Origin: Microbacterium lushaniae
GTDB taxonomy: Bacteria > Actinomycetota > Actinomycetes > Actinomycetales > Microbacteriaceae
Length of the DNA stretch: 64,000 bases
Direction: 5' to 3'
NCBI RefSeq assembly: GCF_008727775.1
Contig: NZ_CP044232.1
Coordinates: 1,240,001 to 1,304,000, forward strand
The stretch's first letter is position 1. Every line of letters starts with the position of its first letter. Made by a program: the position numbers and the translations under genes. Positions 1 to 7,688 of the stretch are shown here, piece after piece. The notes beneath the pieces are model-generated. The model made no database searches. It was given only the letters and a program-made list of their open reading frames with translations, and had not been told where the DNA came from.

Positions 1-599
1 TCGGGGGAGAATCCGGCCCCCGCGAAGGTGCCGGGGATCTCGTCGGGGAGGTTCTCGCCGGTGGCGAGGTCGCGCACGCGCACGGTGTAGCGCTCGTCGC
101 CGGCGACGTCGACGCCGTAGAGCAGCCGCGTGCCGTCCTCGGAGACGTCGAAGCTGCCGAGCGAGAAGAAGTCGTGTCCGTCGGCTTCGACGTTGGCGTC
201 CAGCAGGATCTGCTCGCCGGGCACTTCCGCGTCGGGGGCGAGCTCCGGCGGGGTCCAGTCGTCGGGGGAGGCGATGGGCGCGCGGCACTGGATGCCGTAC
301 TGGCTGCCCTCCACGGTGCGGCCGTAGTACCACCACTGCCCCTGCCGGGTGGGCACCGACAGGTCGGTCTCCAGGGTGCGGCCCTTGATCTCCGTGAAGA
401 TCTGCTCCCGCAGCCCGGACAGGTGCGCCGTGCGGGCCTGCGTGAAGGCGTTCTCGGCCTCCAGATGCGCGATCACGGCCGGGTCGTCCTTGGCCCGCAG
501 CCACTCGTACGGATCCTCGAAGGTGTCACCGTGGTGCGTGCGGGCGATGGGCTTGCGCTCGGTCTGCGGGGCGAGGGGGGATGCGGCGGTGTCGGTCAC
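1..599 (-). CDS. ptrB: Oligopeptidase B-like S9 peptidase, N-terminal part (cut by window edge)
   Basis: Only the first 199 codons are inside the window, read leftwards from a GTG at 599. The protein has the opening typical of prolyl oligopeptidase/oligopeptidase B (S9A): a short tail, FEDPYEWLR near residue 27, then the first beta-propeller blades (LGSFDVSEDGTRLLYGVD around residue 150). Family members are cytoplasmic serine peptidases that cut short peptides after basic residues; the Ser-Asp-His triad lies in the C-terminal hydrolase domain, which is not visible here. The GTG was chosen because it lies 6 nt after a TACCGT hexamer, the leaderless arrangement seen across the window. Assignment to oligopeptidase B rather than another S9A peptidase is probable, not certain. 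Confidence 0.75.
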   Translation of the reverse strand, partial: MTDTAASPLAPQTERKPIARTHHGDTFEDPYEWLRAKDDPAVIAHLEAENAFTQARTAHLSGLREQIFTEIKGRTLETDLSVPTRQGQWWYYGRTVEGSQYGIQCRAPIASPDDWTPPELAPDAEVPGEQILLDANVEADGHDFFSLGSFDVSEDGTRLLYGVDVAGDERYTVRVRDLATGENLPDEIPGTFAGAGFSP

Positions 600-605
600 G
601 CTCCC

Positions 606-611
606 ACGGTA
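606..611 (-). promoter_or_regulatory. -10 element, leaderless promoter of the S9A peptidase
   Basis: TACCGT on the minus strand, followed by 6 nt and then the GTG start at 599. No Shine-Dalgarno sequence fits between them. Confidence 0.5.
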
Positions 612-778
612 GTGGAGGCTGTCACGACCCGGCCCAACGGCGAGTTTGACCCACGGGGGCGAGGGTGTCAGGATTCTGCGGTGCCCGGATAAACGGCACA
701 CGACTAGACGGTGAACTGTTCGTTCGTCACACGGCCGCATCGCCGGCCGCCCCCACATCCCCTTACGGAAAGCGAACG

Positions 779-2023
779 GTGGAGACCGCAACTCTCGTCA
801 TCGTGCTGGTGATCCTGCTGGCACTGTTCTTCGACTTCACCAACGGGTTCCACGACACCGCGAACGCGATGGCCACCCCCATCGCCACCGGCGCACTCAA
901 GCCGCGCGTGGCGGTACTGCTGGCAGCCGTGCTGAACCTGGTCGGGGCGTTCTTGTCCACCGAGGTCGCCAAGACCATATCGGGCGGCATGATCCGGGAG
1001 GAGGAGATCTCCGTCACGATCTTCCCGGCGATCATCTTCGCCGGCCTCATCGGCGCCATCACGTGGAACATGCTCACGTGGCTGCTGGGTCTTCCCTCCA
1101 GTTCGTCGCACGCGCTGTTCGGCGGCCTCATCGGGGCGACGCTGGTGGGTGTGGGGACGACGGCGATCGACTTCGGCGTGGTGATGTCCAAGGTCATCCT
1201 GCCCGCCCTCATCGCACCGTTGACGGCGGGTGTCATCGCCTTCGTGGTGACCAAGATCGCCTACGCCGTCACGCGCCGCTACGACGCCAAGCCGGACGGC
1301 CGCGACGGCTTCCGCTGGGGTCAGATCTTCACGTCCAGCCTCGTCGCCCTCGCCCACGGCACGAACGACGCGCAGAAGACCATGGGTGTCATCACGCTCG
1401 CACTGATCACGGTCGGATGGCAGTCCACCGCGCACCCCGAACCGCAGCTGTGGGTCGTGGTGGCGTGTGCGGTCACGATCGCCCTGGGCACCTACATGGG
1501 CGGATGGCGCATCATCCGCACACTCGGCAAGGGCCTCACCGACGTCAAGCCCGCGCAGGGCTTCTCGGCCGAGACCTCCACGGCCGCCACGATCCTCGCC
1601 TCCAGCGCACTGGGCTTCGCACTGTCGACCACGCAGGTGGCCTCCGGCTCCGTGATCGGATCCGGCCTGGGCCGCCGCGGCTCCATCGTGCGATGGGGCA
1701 CCGTGGGACGCATCATGATCGGATGGCTGCTGACTCTGCCCGCCGCCGGCGCCGTGGGCGCCTTCGCGGCGCTCATCGTGGTGTGGCTGGGCCCGTGGGG
1801 CATCGCCTTCGACGCGGTGCTGGCGCTGGCGATCATCCTGGGCCTGTTCCTGCGATCGCGCCGCAACCGGGTGGATTCCTCCAACGCCATGAGCGAGGTG
1901 GCGGGGTCGGGCCATGCCGTGAAGGTCACGCCCAACCCGCCCCCCACGCGCCGTCAGCGCCGGCGGGCGAACGCGTCGGCACAGGAACGCCCCGAGAGCA
2001 CGGATGAGGGGGACCGGTCATGA
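779..2023 (+). CDS. pit: Pit-family inorganic phosphate transporter
   Basis: A 414-residue polytopic membrane protein of the PHO4/Pit family, which takes up phosphate (as a metal-phosphate complex in bacteria) using the proton gradient. The two diagnostic repeat motifs are present: FDFTNGFHDTANAMAT at residues 18-33 and ALAHGTNDAQKTMG at about 190-203, each at the start of one half of the inverted-repeat fold. The C-terminal 60 residues are a basic, hydrophilic cytoplasmic tail. The open frame extends upstream, but GTG 779 fits best because GGAAAG lies 6-7 nt before it and the first helix starts at once. The stop overlaps the next gene in an ATGA, so the two are probably co-translated. Confidence 0.9.
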   Translation: METATLVIVLVILLALFFDFTNGFHDTANAMATPIATGALKPRVAVLLAAVLNLVGAFLSTEVAKTISGGMIREEEISVTIFPAIIFAGLIGAITWNMLTWLLGLPSSSSHALFGGLIGATLVGVGTTAIDFGVVMSKVILPALIAPLTAGVIAFVVTKIAYAVTRRYDAKPDGRDGFRWGQIFTSSLVALAHGTNDAQKTMGVITLALITVGWQSTAHPEPQLWVVVACAVTIALGTYMGGWRIIRTLGKGLTDVKPAQGFSAETSTAATILASSALGFALSTTQVASGSVIGSGLGRRGSIVRWGTVGRIMIGWLLTLPAAGAVGAFAALIVVWLGPWGIAFDAVLALAIILGLFLRSRRNRVDSSNAMSEVAGSGHAVKVTPNPPPTRRQRRRANASAQERPESTDEGDRS

Positions 2024-2352
2024 TCGCCGTCGACTGGACCTCGTTCCTGCAGGTGTTCGCCGCAGCTCTGCTGGGCGCCGTGCTGGTGGTGTTCTTCTAC
2101 GCGATGGGACTGCGGCTGCTCGTGCGCGCCGGGCGCGTCCCCGTGGTCGCGCCGGCGACGTTCACCGACGCGATCGCCGTGGTCACCGACAAGCAGCGCC
2201 GCCGTGCCGAGAAGGCCGCCGCCAAGGCGGCGAAGAAGAACCCGCTCACCCCCGGTCAGAAGCGCGTCGCGCTGTACGGCGCGTACGCCTGCTTCTCCGT
2301 GTGCGCGCTGGCGGTGCTCGCCGGGCTCATCCTCATCGTCGTCGGGCACTGA
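2020..2352 (+). CDS. Small two-helix membrane protein, translationally coupled to pit
   Basis: A 110-residue protein of no family I recognise. It has two predicted transmembrane helices (about residues 8-28 and 83-108) joined by a hydrophilic loop very rich in lysine and alanine (about 60-72). The ATG overlaps the pit stop codon by four bases, so the two products should be made in fixed proportion. A role as an accessory or regulatory partner of the phosphate transporter is plausible from context only; nothing in the sequence shows a catalytic function. Confidence 0.7.
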   Translation: MIAVDWTSFLQVFAAALLGAVLVVFFYAMGLRLLVRAGRVPVVAPATFTDAIAVVTDKQRRRAEKAAAKAAKKNPLTPGQKRVALYGAYACFSVCALAVLAGLILIVVGH

Positions 2353-2371
2353 GGCCGTCCGCGCCCCGTCC

Positions 2372-2377
2372 TAGGGT
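2372..2377 (+). promoter_or_regulatory. -10 element, leaderless promoter of cpdA-like gene
   Basis: TAGGGT, 6 nt, then ATG 2384. Confidence 0.55.
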
Positions 2378-2383
2378 GGAGCC

Positions 2384-3301
2384 ATGCACGCAGCGGTCCG
2401 TTTCGGTCAGCACCCGCCCGCCCGGCGGGTGATCGTCCACGTCAGCGACACCCACCTGCTCGCCGGTGACCGGCCGCTGGGCGGCCGGTACGACACCGCG
2501 GGTCACCTCACCCGCACGCTCGAAGCCGTCGAGGCGCTGGGAGTGCGACCCGACGCGATCGTGTTCACCGGCGACCTCACCGACCTCGGCGAGCCCGAGG
2601 CGTACCGCACGCTCCGGGCCACGGTCGAGCCGGTGGCCGCGCGGCTGGGCGCGCCGGTGGTGTGGGTGGCGGGCAACCACGATGAGCGACCGGCGCTGCG
2701 CCGCGAACTGCTCGGCCTCGAGCCCACCGAGGAGCCGGTCACCGGCGTGTGGGATCTGGGCGGGCTGCGCCTGATCGCGCTGGACACCTCCGTGCCGGGC
2801 TGGCATCACGGCGACCTGGATGCCGCGCAGCTGGCCTGGCTGCGCGACGTGCTCGCCACGCCCGCCGAACGGGGCACGATCCTCGCGCTGCATCACCCGC
2901 CGCTGCCCTCCCACATCCCGCTGTTCGACATCCTCGAGCTGCGCGACCAGGAGGGGCTCGCGGCTGCGATCGCGGGCTCCGACGTGCGGCAGATCCTCGC
3001 CGGTCACCTGCACTACTCCACCAGCGGGATGTTCGCCGGCGTCCCGGTGAGCGTCGCGGCGGCCACGTGCTACACGATGGACCTCGCCCGCCCGGCGGAG
3101 GAGGTCAACGGGATGGACGCGGGGCAGTCCTTCCACCTCGTCCACGTGTACGACGACACGATCACCTCCGCGGTGGTCCCGGTCGTCGACGCCGACACCG
3201 CCGGATCCTTCACGGCGGAGTGGGTGGCGGAGATGGCCGCCCTCAGCGCCCAGGAGCGCCTCGAGGCGTTCTCGCGCAAGCCGCCGCGCGCCGAGTCCTG
3301 A
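2384..3301 (+). CDS. cpdA: CpdA/Icc-type metallophosphoesterase (3',5'-cyclic-AMP phosphodiesterase-like)
   Basis: A 305-residue calcineurin-like phosphoesterase. The five metal-binding blocks are in order: HVSDTHLL (D22, H24), FTGDLTD (D64), AGNHDE (N98, H99), LHHPPLP and LAGHLHYS. Length and block spacing match class III cyclic nucleotide phosphodiesterases such as E. coli CpdA and Mycobacterium Rv0805, which hydrolyse cAMP and other phosphodiesters with two metal ions in the cytoplasm. It has its own leaderless promoter and stands alone between the phosphate transporter pair and aspartase. The substrate is inferred from family only. Confidence 0.8.
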   Translation: MHAAVRFGQHPPARRVIVHVSDTHLLAGDRPLGGRYDTAGHLTRTLEAVEALGVRPDAIVFTGDLTDLGEPEAYRTLRATVEPVAARLGAPVVWVAGNHDERPALRRELLGLEPTEEPVTGVWDLGGLRLIALDTSVPGWHHGDLDAAQLAWLRDVLATPAERGTILALHHPPLPSHIPLFDILELRDQEGLAAAIAGSDVRQILAGHLHYSTSGMFAGVPVSVAAATCYTMDLARPAEEVNGMDAGQSFHLVHVYDDTITSAVVPVVDADTAGSFTAEWVAEMAALSAQERLEAFSRKPPRAES

Positions 3302-3319
3302 GGCCGTCAGGTGCCGCGC

Positions 3320-3336
3320 CCCCGGCCCGGCCGGGG
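3320..3336. terminator. GC-rich palindrome after cpdA, possible terminator
   Basis: An 8-bp perfect stem (CCCCGGCC / GGCCGGGG) around a single C, 19 nt after the cpdA stop. There is no T-run, so termination is a guess. Confidence 0.35.
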
Positions 3337-3359
3337 CGGAGGCGAGGGGACGCGGCGGG

Positions 3360-3365
3360 TAGGCT
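3360..3365 (+). promoter_or_regulatory. -10 element upstream of aspA
   Basis: TAGGCT about 45 nt before the chosen aspA ATG, giving a short leader with a GAGGA ribosome-binding site rather than a leaderless transcript. Confidence 0.4.
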
Positions 3366-3410
3366 CGGAGTACCCCGCCCGCCGTGAAACGACCCACGAG
3401 GACACCACAC

Positions 3411-4883
3411 ATGGCACTGGACGCAGCGACGCGTACCCGCATCGAAACCGATTCCCTCGGCTCCCTGGAGATCCCCGCCGATGCCTACTGGGGCATCCAC
3501 ACGGCTCGGGCCCTGGAGAACTTCCCGATCTCCAAGCGGCCGATCTCGGTCTACCCCAACCTCGTGCGCGCACTCGCGATGGTCAAGCAGGCCTCCGCGC
3601 GCGCCAACCGGGAGATCGGCGTTCTCGATCCGGCGAAGGCCGATCTCATCGACGCCGCCGCCCAGCGCGTGATCGACGGCGAGTTCCACGACCAGTTCGT
3701 CGTGGGCGTCATCCAGGGCGGCGCCGGCACCTCCACGAACATGAACGCCAACGAGGTCATCACCAACGTGGCGCTGGAGATGGCGGGGCGTGCGAAGGGC
3801 GACTACGGCTTCCTCTCGCCCATCGACGACACCAACCGCAGCCAGTCCACCAACGACGTGTACCCGACGGCGATCAAGGTGGGGCTGTCGCTGACGCTCC
3901 TGACCCTCCTGAGCGAACTCGACCTGCTGCGCAAGGCGTTCCTGAACAAGGCCGCGGAGTTCCGCGACGTGCTGAAGGTCGGCCGCACGCAGCTGCAGGA
4001 TGCCGTGCCCATGACGCTCGGCCAGGAGTTCAACGGCTTCGCCACCACACTGGGGGAGGACTACAACCGCCTCACCGAGAACGCCTACCTCATGTACGAG
4101 ATCAACATGGGCGCCACCGCGATCGGCACCGGCATCACGACGCATCCGGCCTACGGCGCCGCGGTGCTCCGGCACCTCCGCGAGATCACGGGGCTCGACC
4201 TGGAGACGGCGACCGACCTCGTCGAGTCCACGAGCGACACGGGGTCGTTCATGTCGTTCTCCTCCTCCCTCAAGCGCAACGCCATCAAGCTCTCCAAGAT
4301 CTGCAACGACCTGCGGCTGCTCTCCAGCGGTCCGCAGGCGGGCTTCGGGGAGATCAACCTGCCCGCCCGTCAGGCGGGGTCGAGCATCATGCCGGGCAAG
4401 GTCAATCCCGTCATCCCCGAAGTCGTGAACCAGGTCGCCTTCGCCGTGGCCGGCGCCGATCTCACCGTGACGATGGCCGTGGAGGGCGGGCAGCTGCAGC
4501 TCAACGCGTTCGAGCCCGTGATCGCGCACTCCATCTTCCAGTCGCTGACGTGGATGCAGCAGGCCATGTGGACGCTGCGGGTCAACTGCGTGGAGGGCAT
4601 CACCGCCAACCGCGAGCGGCTGGGGGCGATGGTCGGCGCCTCCGTCGGCGTCGTCACCGCCCTCACACCCTTCATCGGCTACGCGGCGGCGGCGGCGCTG
4701 GCCAAGACCGCCCTGCTGACAGGGCACAACGTCGCAGACCTCGTCGTGGAGGCGGGCCTGATGTCGCGCGAGGAGGTCGCCAAGCAGCTCTCGCCCATGC
4801 GGCTGTCGGGACTGGAGGCGATCACCGAGGCGCTGCCGGTCATCCACGCCGCTGAGAACGTCGTCGCCCGCGCCGAGGACTGA
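3411..4883 (+). CDS. aspA: Aspartate ammonia-lyase (aspartase)
   Basis: A 490-residue member of the fumarase/aspartase superfamily, which deaminates L-aspartate to fumarate. The superfamily signature GSSIMPGKVNP is present near residue 325, the substrate loop reads DDTNRSQSTNDVYPTA, and GGAGTSTNMNANE matches the aspartase form of the N-terminal active-site block. Aspartase is favoured over fumarase by these loop residues, which resemble characterised actinobacterial aspartases. ATG 3411 has a GAGGA site 8 nt upstream; an in-frame GTG at 3384 would add nine residues but has no such site. The gene converges on the next one with only 8 nt between stops. Confidence 0.85.
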   Translation: MALDAATRTRIETDSLGSLEIPADAYWGIHTARALENFPISKRPISVYPNLVRALAMVKQASARANREIGVLDPAKADLIDAAAQRVIDGEFHDQFVVGVIQGGAGTSTNMNANEVITNVALEMAGRAKGDYGFLSPIDDTNRSQSTNDVYPTAIKVGLSLTLLTLLSELDLLRKAFLNKAAEFRDVLKVGRTQLQDAVPMTLGQEFNGFATTLGEDYNRLTENAYLMYEINMGATAIGTGITTHPAYGAAVLRHLREITGLDLETATDLVESTSDTGSFMSFSSSLKRNAIKLSKICNDLRLLSSGPQAGFGEINLPARQAGSSIMPGKVNPVIPEVVNQVAFAVAGADLTVTMAVEGGQLQLNAFEPVIAHSIFQSLTWMQQAMWTLRVNCVEGITANRERLGAMVGASVGVVTALTPFIGYAAAAALAKTALLTGHNVADLVVEAGLMSREEVAKQLSPMRLSGLEAITEALPVIHAAENVVARAED

Positions 4884-4891
4884 CGCCGGGC

Positions 4892-5755
4892 TCAGTCCAG
4901 GATGCGGCAGTGCGTCGTGAGCTCTCCGATGCCGTCGACGCCGACGGTGACCGTCGAGCGGTCGCGGAGGAAGATCTGCGGGTCGCGGGAGTAGCCCGCC
5001 CCGCCGGGGCTCCCGGTGGAGATCAGCGTGCCCGGCAGCAGCGTGACCGAGCGCGACAGGTGGGAGATGAGCGCCGCCACCGAGCGGACCATCTGCCCCG
5101 TCGAGGCGTCCTGCACGCGGTGCCCGTCCACGACGGTCCAGATGTGCAGATCCTGCGGGTCGGGGATCTCGTCGGCGGTCACGACGAACGGACCCGTCGG
5201 GGTGAACCCGTCGAAGGACTTGCACCGCGACCACTGCGCCTCGGAGAACTGGATGTCGCGTGCGGTGATGTCATTGACCACCGTGTACCCCCACACGTGG
5301 GCGAGGGCGTCCTCGACGGCGACGTCCTTGGCCGGCCGGCCGATGATCACGCCGAGTTCGGCTTCGTAATCGACCGACTGGCTGAGGCTGCGCGGCCACG
5401 AGGTGGTGGCGTCGTGAGCGGTGAGGGAGTTCGGCCACAGCACGAACACGGTCGGGGTGGCGTCGGTCTTCAGCCCGAGTTCGCCCGAGTGGGCGGCGTA
5501 GTTCAGGCCCACGGCGAGGACGACCGGCGGCGCGAGGACGGCGGAGGCGAAGGTGGGCTGACCCAGCGGATGCCACGACGCACCCTCCTGCGCATCCCGT
5601 ACGCGATCAAGCAGCTCATCGCCCCCGCCGATCAGCTCCTCGAGCGTGCGGGGAGCCCCCGGGAACAGTTCGTCGACGAAGGTGCTCTCGCCCTCGCGCA
5701 CGATGATCAGACGGGGCGCGCTCGACGCCGAGGGGACCACATGGGCGAAACGCAT
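4892..5755 (-). CDS. Fumarylacetoacetate hydrolase family protein
   Basis: A 287-residue protein with the FAH C-terminal-like fold, whose members hydrolyse or decarboxylate beta-diketo acids and related ring-cleavage products using one divalent metal. Visible family blocks are VGLNYAAHSGE, DYEAELGVIIG (metal-binding acidic residues), GYTVVNDITARDIQ, SFDGFTPTGP and LLPGTLISTGSPGGAG. The substrate cannot be told from sequence; candidates are 2-hydroxyhepta-2,4-dienedioate, acylpyruvates or oxaloacetate. It starts at an ATG directly behind a leaderless promoter and has no pathway partners next to it. Confidence 0.8.
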   Translation of the reverse strand: MRFAHVVPSASSAPRLIIVREGESTFVDELFPGAPRTLEELIGGGDELLDRVRDAQEGASWHPLGQPTFASAVLAPPVVLAVGLNYAAHSGELGLKTDATPTVFVLWPNSLTAHDATTSWPRSLSQSVDYEAELGVIIGRPAKDVAVEDALAHVWGYTVVNDITARDIQFSEAQWSRCKSFDGFTPTGPFVVTADEIPDPQDLHIWTVVDGHRVQDASTGQMVRSVAALISHLSRSVTLLPGTLISTGSPGGAGYSRDPQIFLRDRSTVTVGVDGIGELTTHCRILD

Positions 5756-5761
5756 CCCTCC

Positions 5762-5767
5762 ACGCTA
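5762..5767 (-). promoter_or_regulatory. -10 element, leaderless promoter of FAH-family gene
   Basis: TAGCGT, 6 nt, then ATG 5755 on the minus strand. Confidence 0.55.
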
Positions 5768-5818
5768 CCGGTCGCGACAGGCTGATCAGCGCGGCAGGGA
5801 AGGGGCCGCTCGCGCCCC

Positions 5819-5824
5819 TAGGCT
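5819..5824 (+). promoter_or_regulatory. -10 element, leaderless promoter of prsW-like gene
   Basis: TAGGCT, 6 nt, then ATG 5831. It lies about 50 bp from the divergent FAH-gene promoter. Confidence 0.55.
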
Positions 5825-5830
5825 GAGCGC

Positions 5831-6994
5831 ATGTCGTATCCTTCGCCGCTGTCGCAGCCGCATCCCGGCGCCGGCGCAGCCATCCGCCCCGCGCCCGCGG
5901 CTCCCGCTCCCGCGACCGCCCCCCGTCGGCCCCGCGGCACCGGTGCCGCCCTGATCTGGGTGGGCGGCGTCCTGGTGCTTCTGCTCCTGGGGCTCGTGGC
6001 CTACTTCGTACGCTTCCTCGGGCCCGGAGCATCCGTGGTGGGCATGGTCCTCGCCGCCGTCCCCTTCGTCGGCGTGTGGCTCGCGGTGCGCATCGTGGAC
6101 CGCTGGGAGCCCGAGCCGCGCGGACTGGTCGTCTTCGCCATCGCGTGGGGAGCGATCGCGTCGGTGGCCATCGCGCTGGGCGTCGACCTCGTGCTGGTGC
6201 TGCTGTTCGGCGTGGGCGATTCCTGGGTGGGTTCGGTCGTGCAGGCGCCCGTCGTGGAGGAGATCGCGAAGGGCCTCGGTGTGGTGCTCATCTACGCCAC
6301 CGCCCGCCGTGCCTTCAACGGGCCGGTGGACGGCGTGGTCTACGGGGCGCTGGTGGGAGCGGGATTCGCCTTCACCGAGAACATCCAGTACTTCGCCGTG
6401 AGCCTGCTGGAAGGCGGAGTGGCCGAGGTCACGCTGACCTTCTTCCTGCGGGCGGTGCTGTCCCCGTTCGCCCACGTCATGTTCACCGCGATGACCGGGT
6501 TCGCCCTGGGCCTGGCCGCCCGCCGCGCAGCCGGTGCGGGCACCACGCTCGGGTACTTCCTCGCGGGGCTCGTCGTGGCCATCGCGCTGCATGCGCTGTG
6601 GAACGGATCGGCGGTGTTCGCAGACTTCTTCGGGATGTACATCACGCTCCAGGTTCCGCTGTTCGTGGTCTTCATCCTCGGGATCGTGCTGCTGCGGCGC
6701 GAGGAGGCACGACTGACCCGCGCCCGGCTGGGCGAATACGCCGCGGCCGGGTGGTTCACGCCCCAGGAGGTGGACATGCTCGCCACCGGCCCGGGCCGCC
6801 GTGCCGCGCTCGCCTGGGCGCGCACGCTCCGCGGTGACCGCCGGCCGCTGATGCGCTCGTTCATCGCCGACGCCACGGCGCTCGCCGCCGCCCGGGAGCG
6901 CGCCCTCACGGGCCGCGACCCGCACGCCGCCGCGGTCGAGCGGGAGCTCCTCACGCGTGCCTCGCACACCCGCATGGCGCTGTTCGCGCCCTGA
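5831..6994 (+). CDS. PrsW-family intramembrane metalloprotease
   Basis: A 387-residue membrane protein with a Pro/Ala-rich cytoplasmic head (about 40 residues), seven or more predicted helices, and a hydrophilic C-terminal tail of about 100 residues. The family's conserved motifs are present: VEEIAKG near residue 142, FAFTENIQYF near 180 and HALWNG near 253; these supply the putative metal-binding Glu and His residues. In Bacillus, PrsW clips an anti-sigma factor to start an envelope stress response. No anti-sigma gene is adjacent here, so the substrate is unknown. It has its own leaderless promoter. Confidence 0.8.
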   Translation: MSYPSPLSQPHPGAGAAIRPAPAAPAPATAPRRPRGTGAALIWVGGVLVLLLLGLVAYFVRFLGPGASVVGMVLAAVPFVGVWLAVRIVDRWEPEPRGLVVFAIAWGAIASVAIALGVDLVLVLLFGVGDSWVGSVVQAPVVEEIAKGLGVVLIYATARRAFNGPVDGVVYGALVGAGFAFTENIQYFAVSLLEGGVAEVTLTFFLRAVLSPFAHVMFTAMTGFALGLAARRAAGAGTTLGYFLAGLVVAIALHALWNGSAVFADFFGMYITLQVPLFVVFILGIVLLRREEARLTRARLGEYAAAGWFTPQEVDMLATGPGRRAALAWARTLRGDRRPLMRSFIADATALAAARERALTGRDPHAAAVERELLTRASHTRMALFAP

Positions 6995-7025
6995 CCGCGG
7001 GGGCCGCGCGGCCGGCCGGAACAGG

Positions 7026-7076
7026 ACTCAGCGCCCGGTGCCGCGGCGATGCCTGCGTGTCTCCCGGGCGCTGAGT
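7026..7076. promoter_or_regulatory. Perfect 13-bp inverted repeat upstream of the FKBP gene
   Basis: Arms ACTCAGCGCCCGG (7026-7038) and its exact complement (7064-7076) enclose a 25-nt loop. It lies 31 nt after the prsW-like stop and ends 83 nt before the FKBP start. There is no T-run, so it is either a weak terminator or an operator/RNA structure. Confidence 0.5.
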
Positions 7077-7159
7077 TGGCCTGCTCTCAGGATCGCGCGG
7101 GGCCCCGGGAGTGTCAAGGGGTGCCGCCGCCGGGCGCACGGGCGTGCTTGGATGAATGC

Positions 7160-7525
7160 ATGACCGATCGCACCAAGCCCGAATTCGACGCGCCCCAGGG
7201 GCCCGCTCCCACCGACCTCGTCATCCGTGACCTCATCGTCGGCGACGGGCCCGAGGCCAAGCCCGGCGACACCGTGACCGTGCACTACGCCGGCGTGGAG
7301 TTCGACTCCGGCGAGGAGTTCGACTCCTCGTGGGGTCGCGGCGAGAGCATCCAGTTCCCGCTGCGCGGCCTCATCCAGGGGTGGCAGGACGGCATCCCCG
7401 GCATGAAGGTCGGTGGGCGCCGCGAGCTCATCATCCCGCCGCACCTCGCGTACGGCCCGGCCGGCGGCCACTTCCTCGGCGGCAAGACCCTGATCTTCAT
7501 CATCGACCTGCTCGCCGTCGGCTGA
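7160..7525 (+). CDS. FKBP-type peptidyl-prolyl cis-trans isomerase
   Basis: A 121-residue single-domain FKBP, the usual length for cytoplasmic actinobacterial forms. It catalyses proline cis-trans isomerisation in folding proteins. The family core is complete: GDTVTVHYAGVEFDSGEEFDSSWGRG, then FPLRGLIQGWQDGIPGMKVGGRRELIIPPHLAYG and a C-terminal FIIDLLAV strand. The open frame runs further upstream, but ATG 7160 gives the normal N-terminus and lies 6 nt after TTGGAT, a weak version of the leaderless promoter hexamer. No signal peptide is present. Confidence 0.88.
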   Translation: MTDRTKPEFDAPQGPAPTDLVIRDLIVGDGPEAKPGDTVTVHYAGVEFDSGEEFDSSWGRGESIQFPLRGLIQGWQDGIPGMKVGGRRELIIPPHLAYGPAGGHFLGGKTLIFIIDLLAVG

Positions 7526-7640
7526 GCCCGACGTGACGATGGGGTCGGATGCTGCGGCGTCCGGCCCCATCGGCGTCTCCGTGCCCGCCGGCGGATCGTG
7601 CGGACCCTACCGCCGCCGTTGCGGCTGATCCTAGGCTCGC

Positions 7641-7688
7641 GTGCGGAGGGCGGCGTCCTGGCCGCCCGGCGAGGGGCCGGCGCGATGA
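7641..7688 (+). CDS. Candidate 15-codon upstream ORF before the yhiM-like gene
   Basis: GTG 7641 opens MRRAASWPPGEGPAR, whose TGA (7686-7688) overlaps the ATG of the next gene in an ATGA. A TAGGCT hexamer (7632-7637) lies only 3 nt upstream, so the spacing is less convincing than for the similar ORFs at 11,081, 22,983 and 44,719. Open frames of this length occur by chance at this GC content. Confidence 0.25.
   Translation: MRRAASWPPGEGPAR

Noticed and set aside
3384..3410. Nine-residue N-terminal extension of aspartase from GTG 3,384
   Set aside because: No ribosome-binding site precedes it and it would start 19 nt after the -10 hexamer, whereas ATG 3,411 has GAGGA at good spacing.
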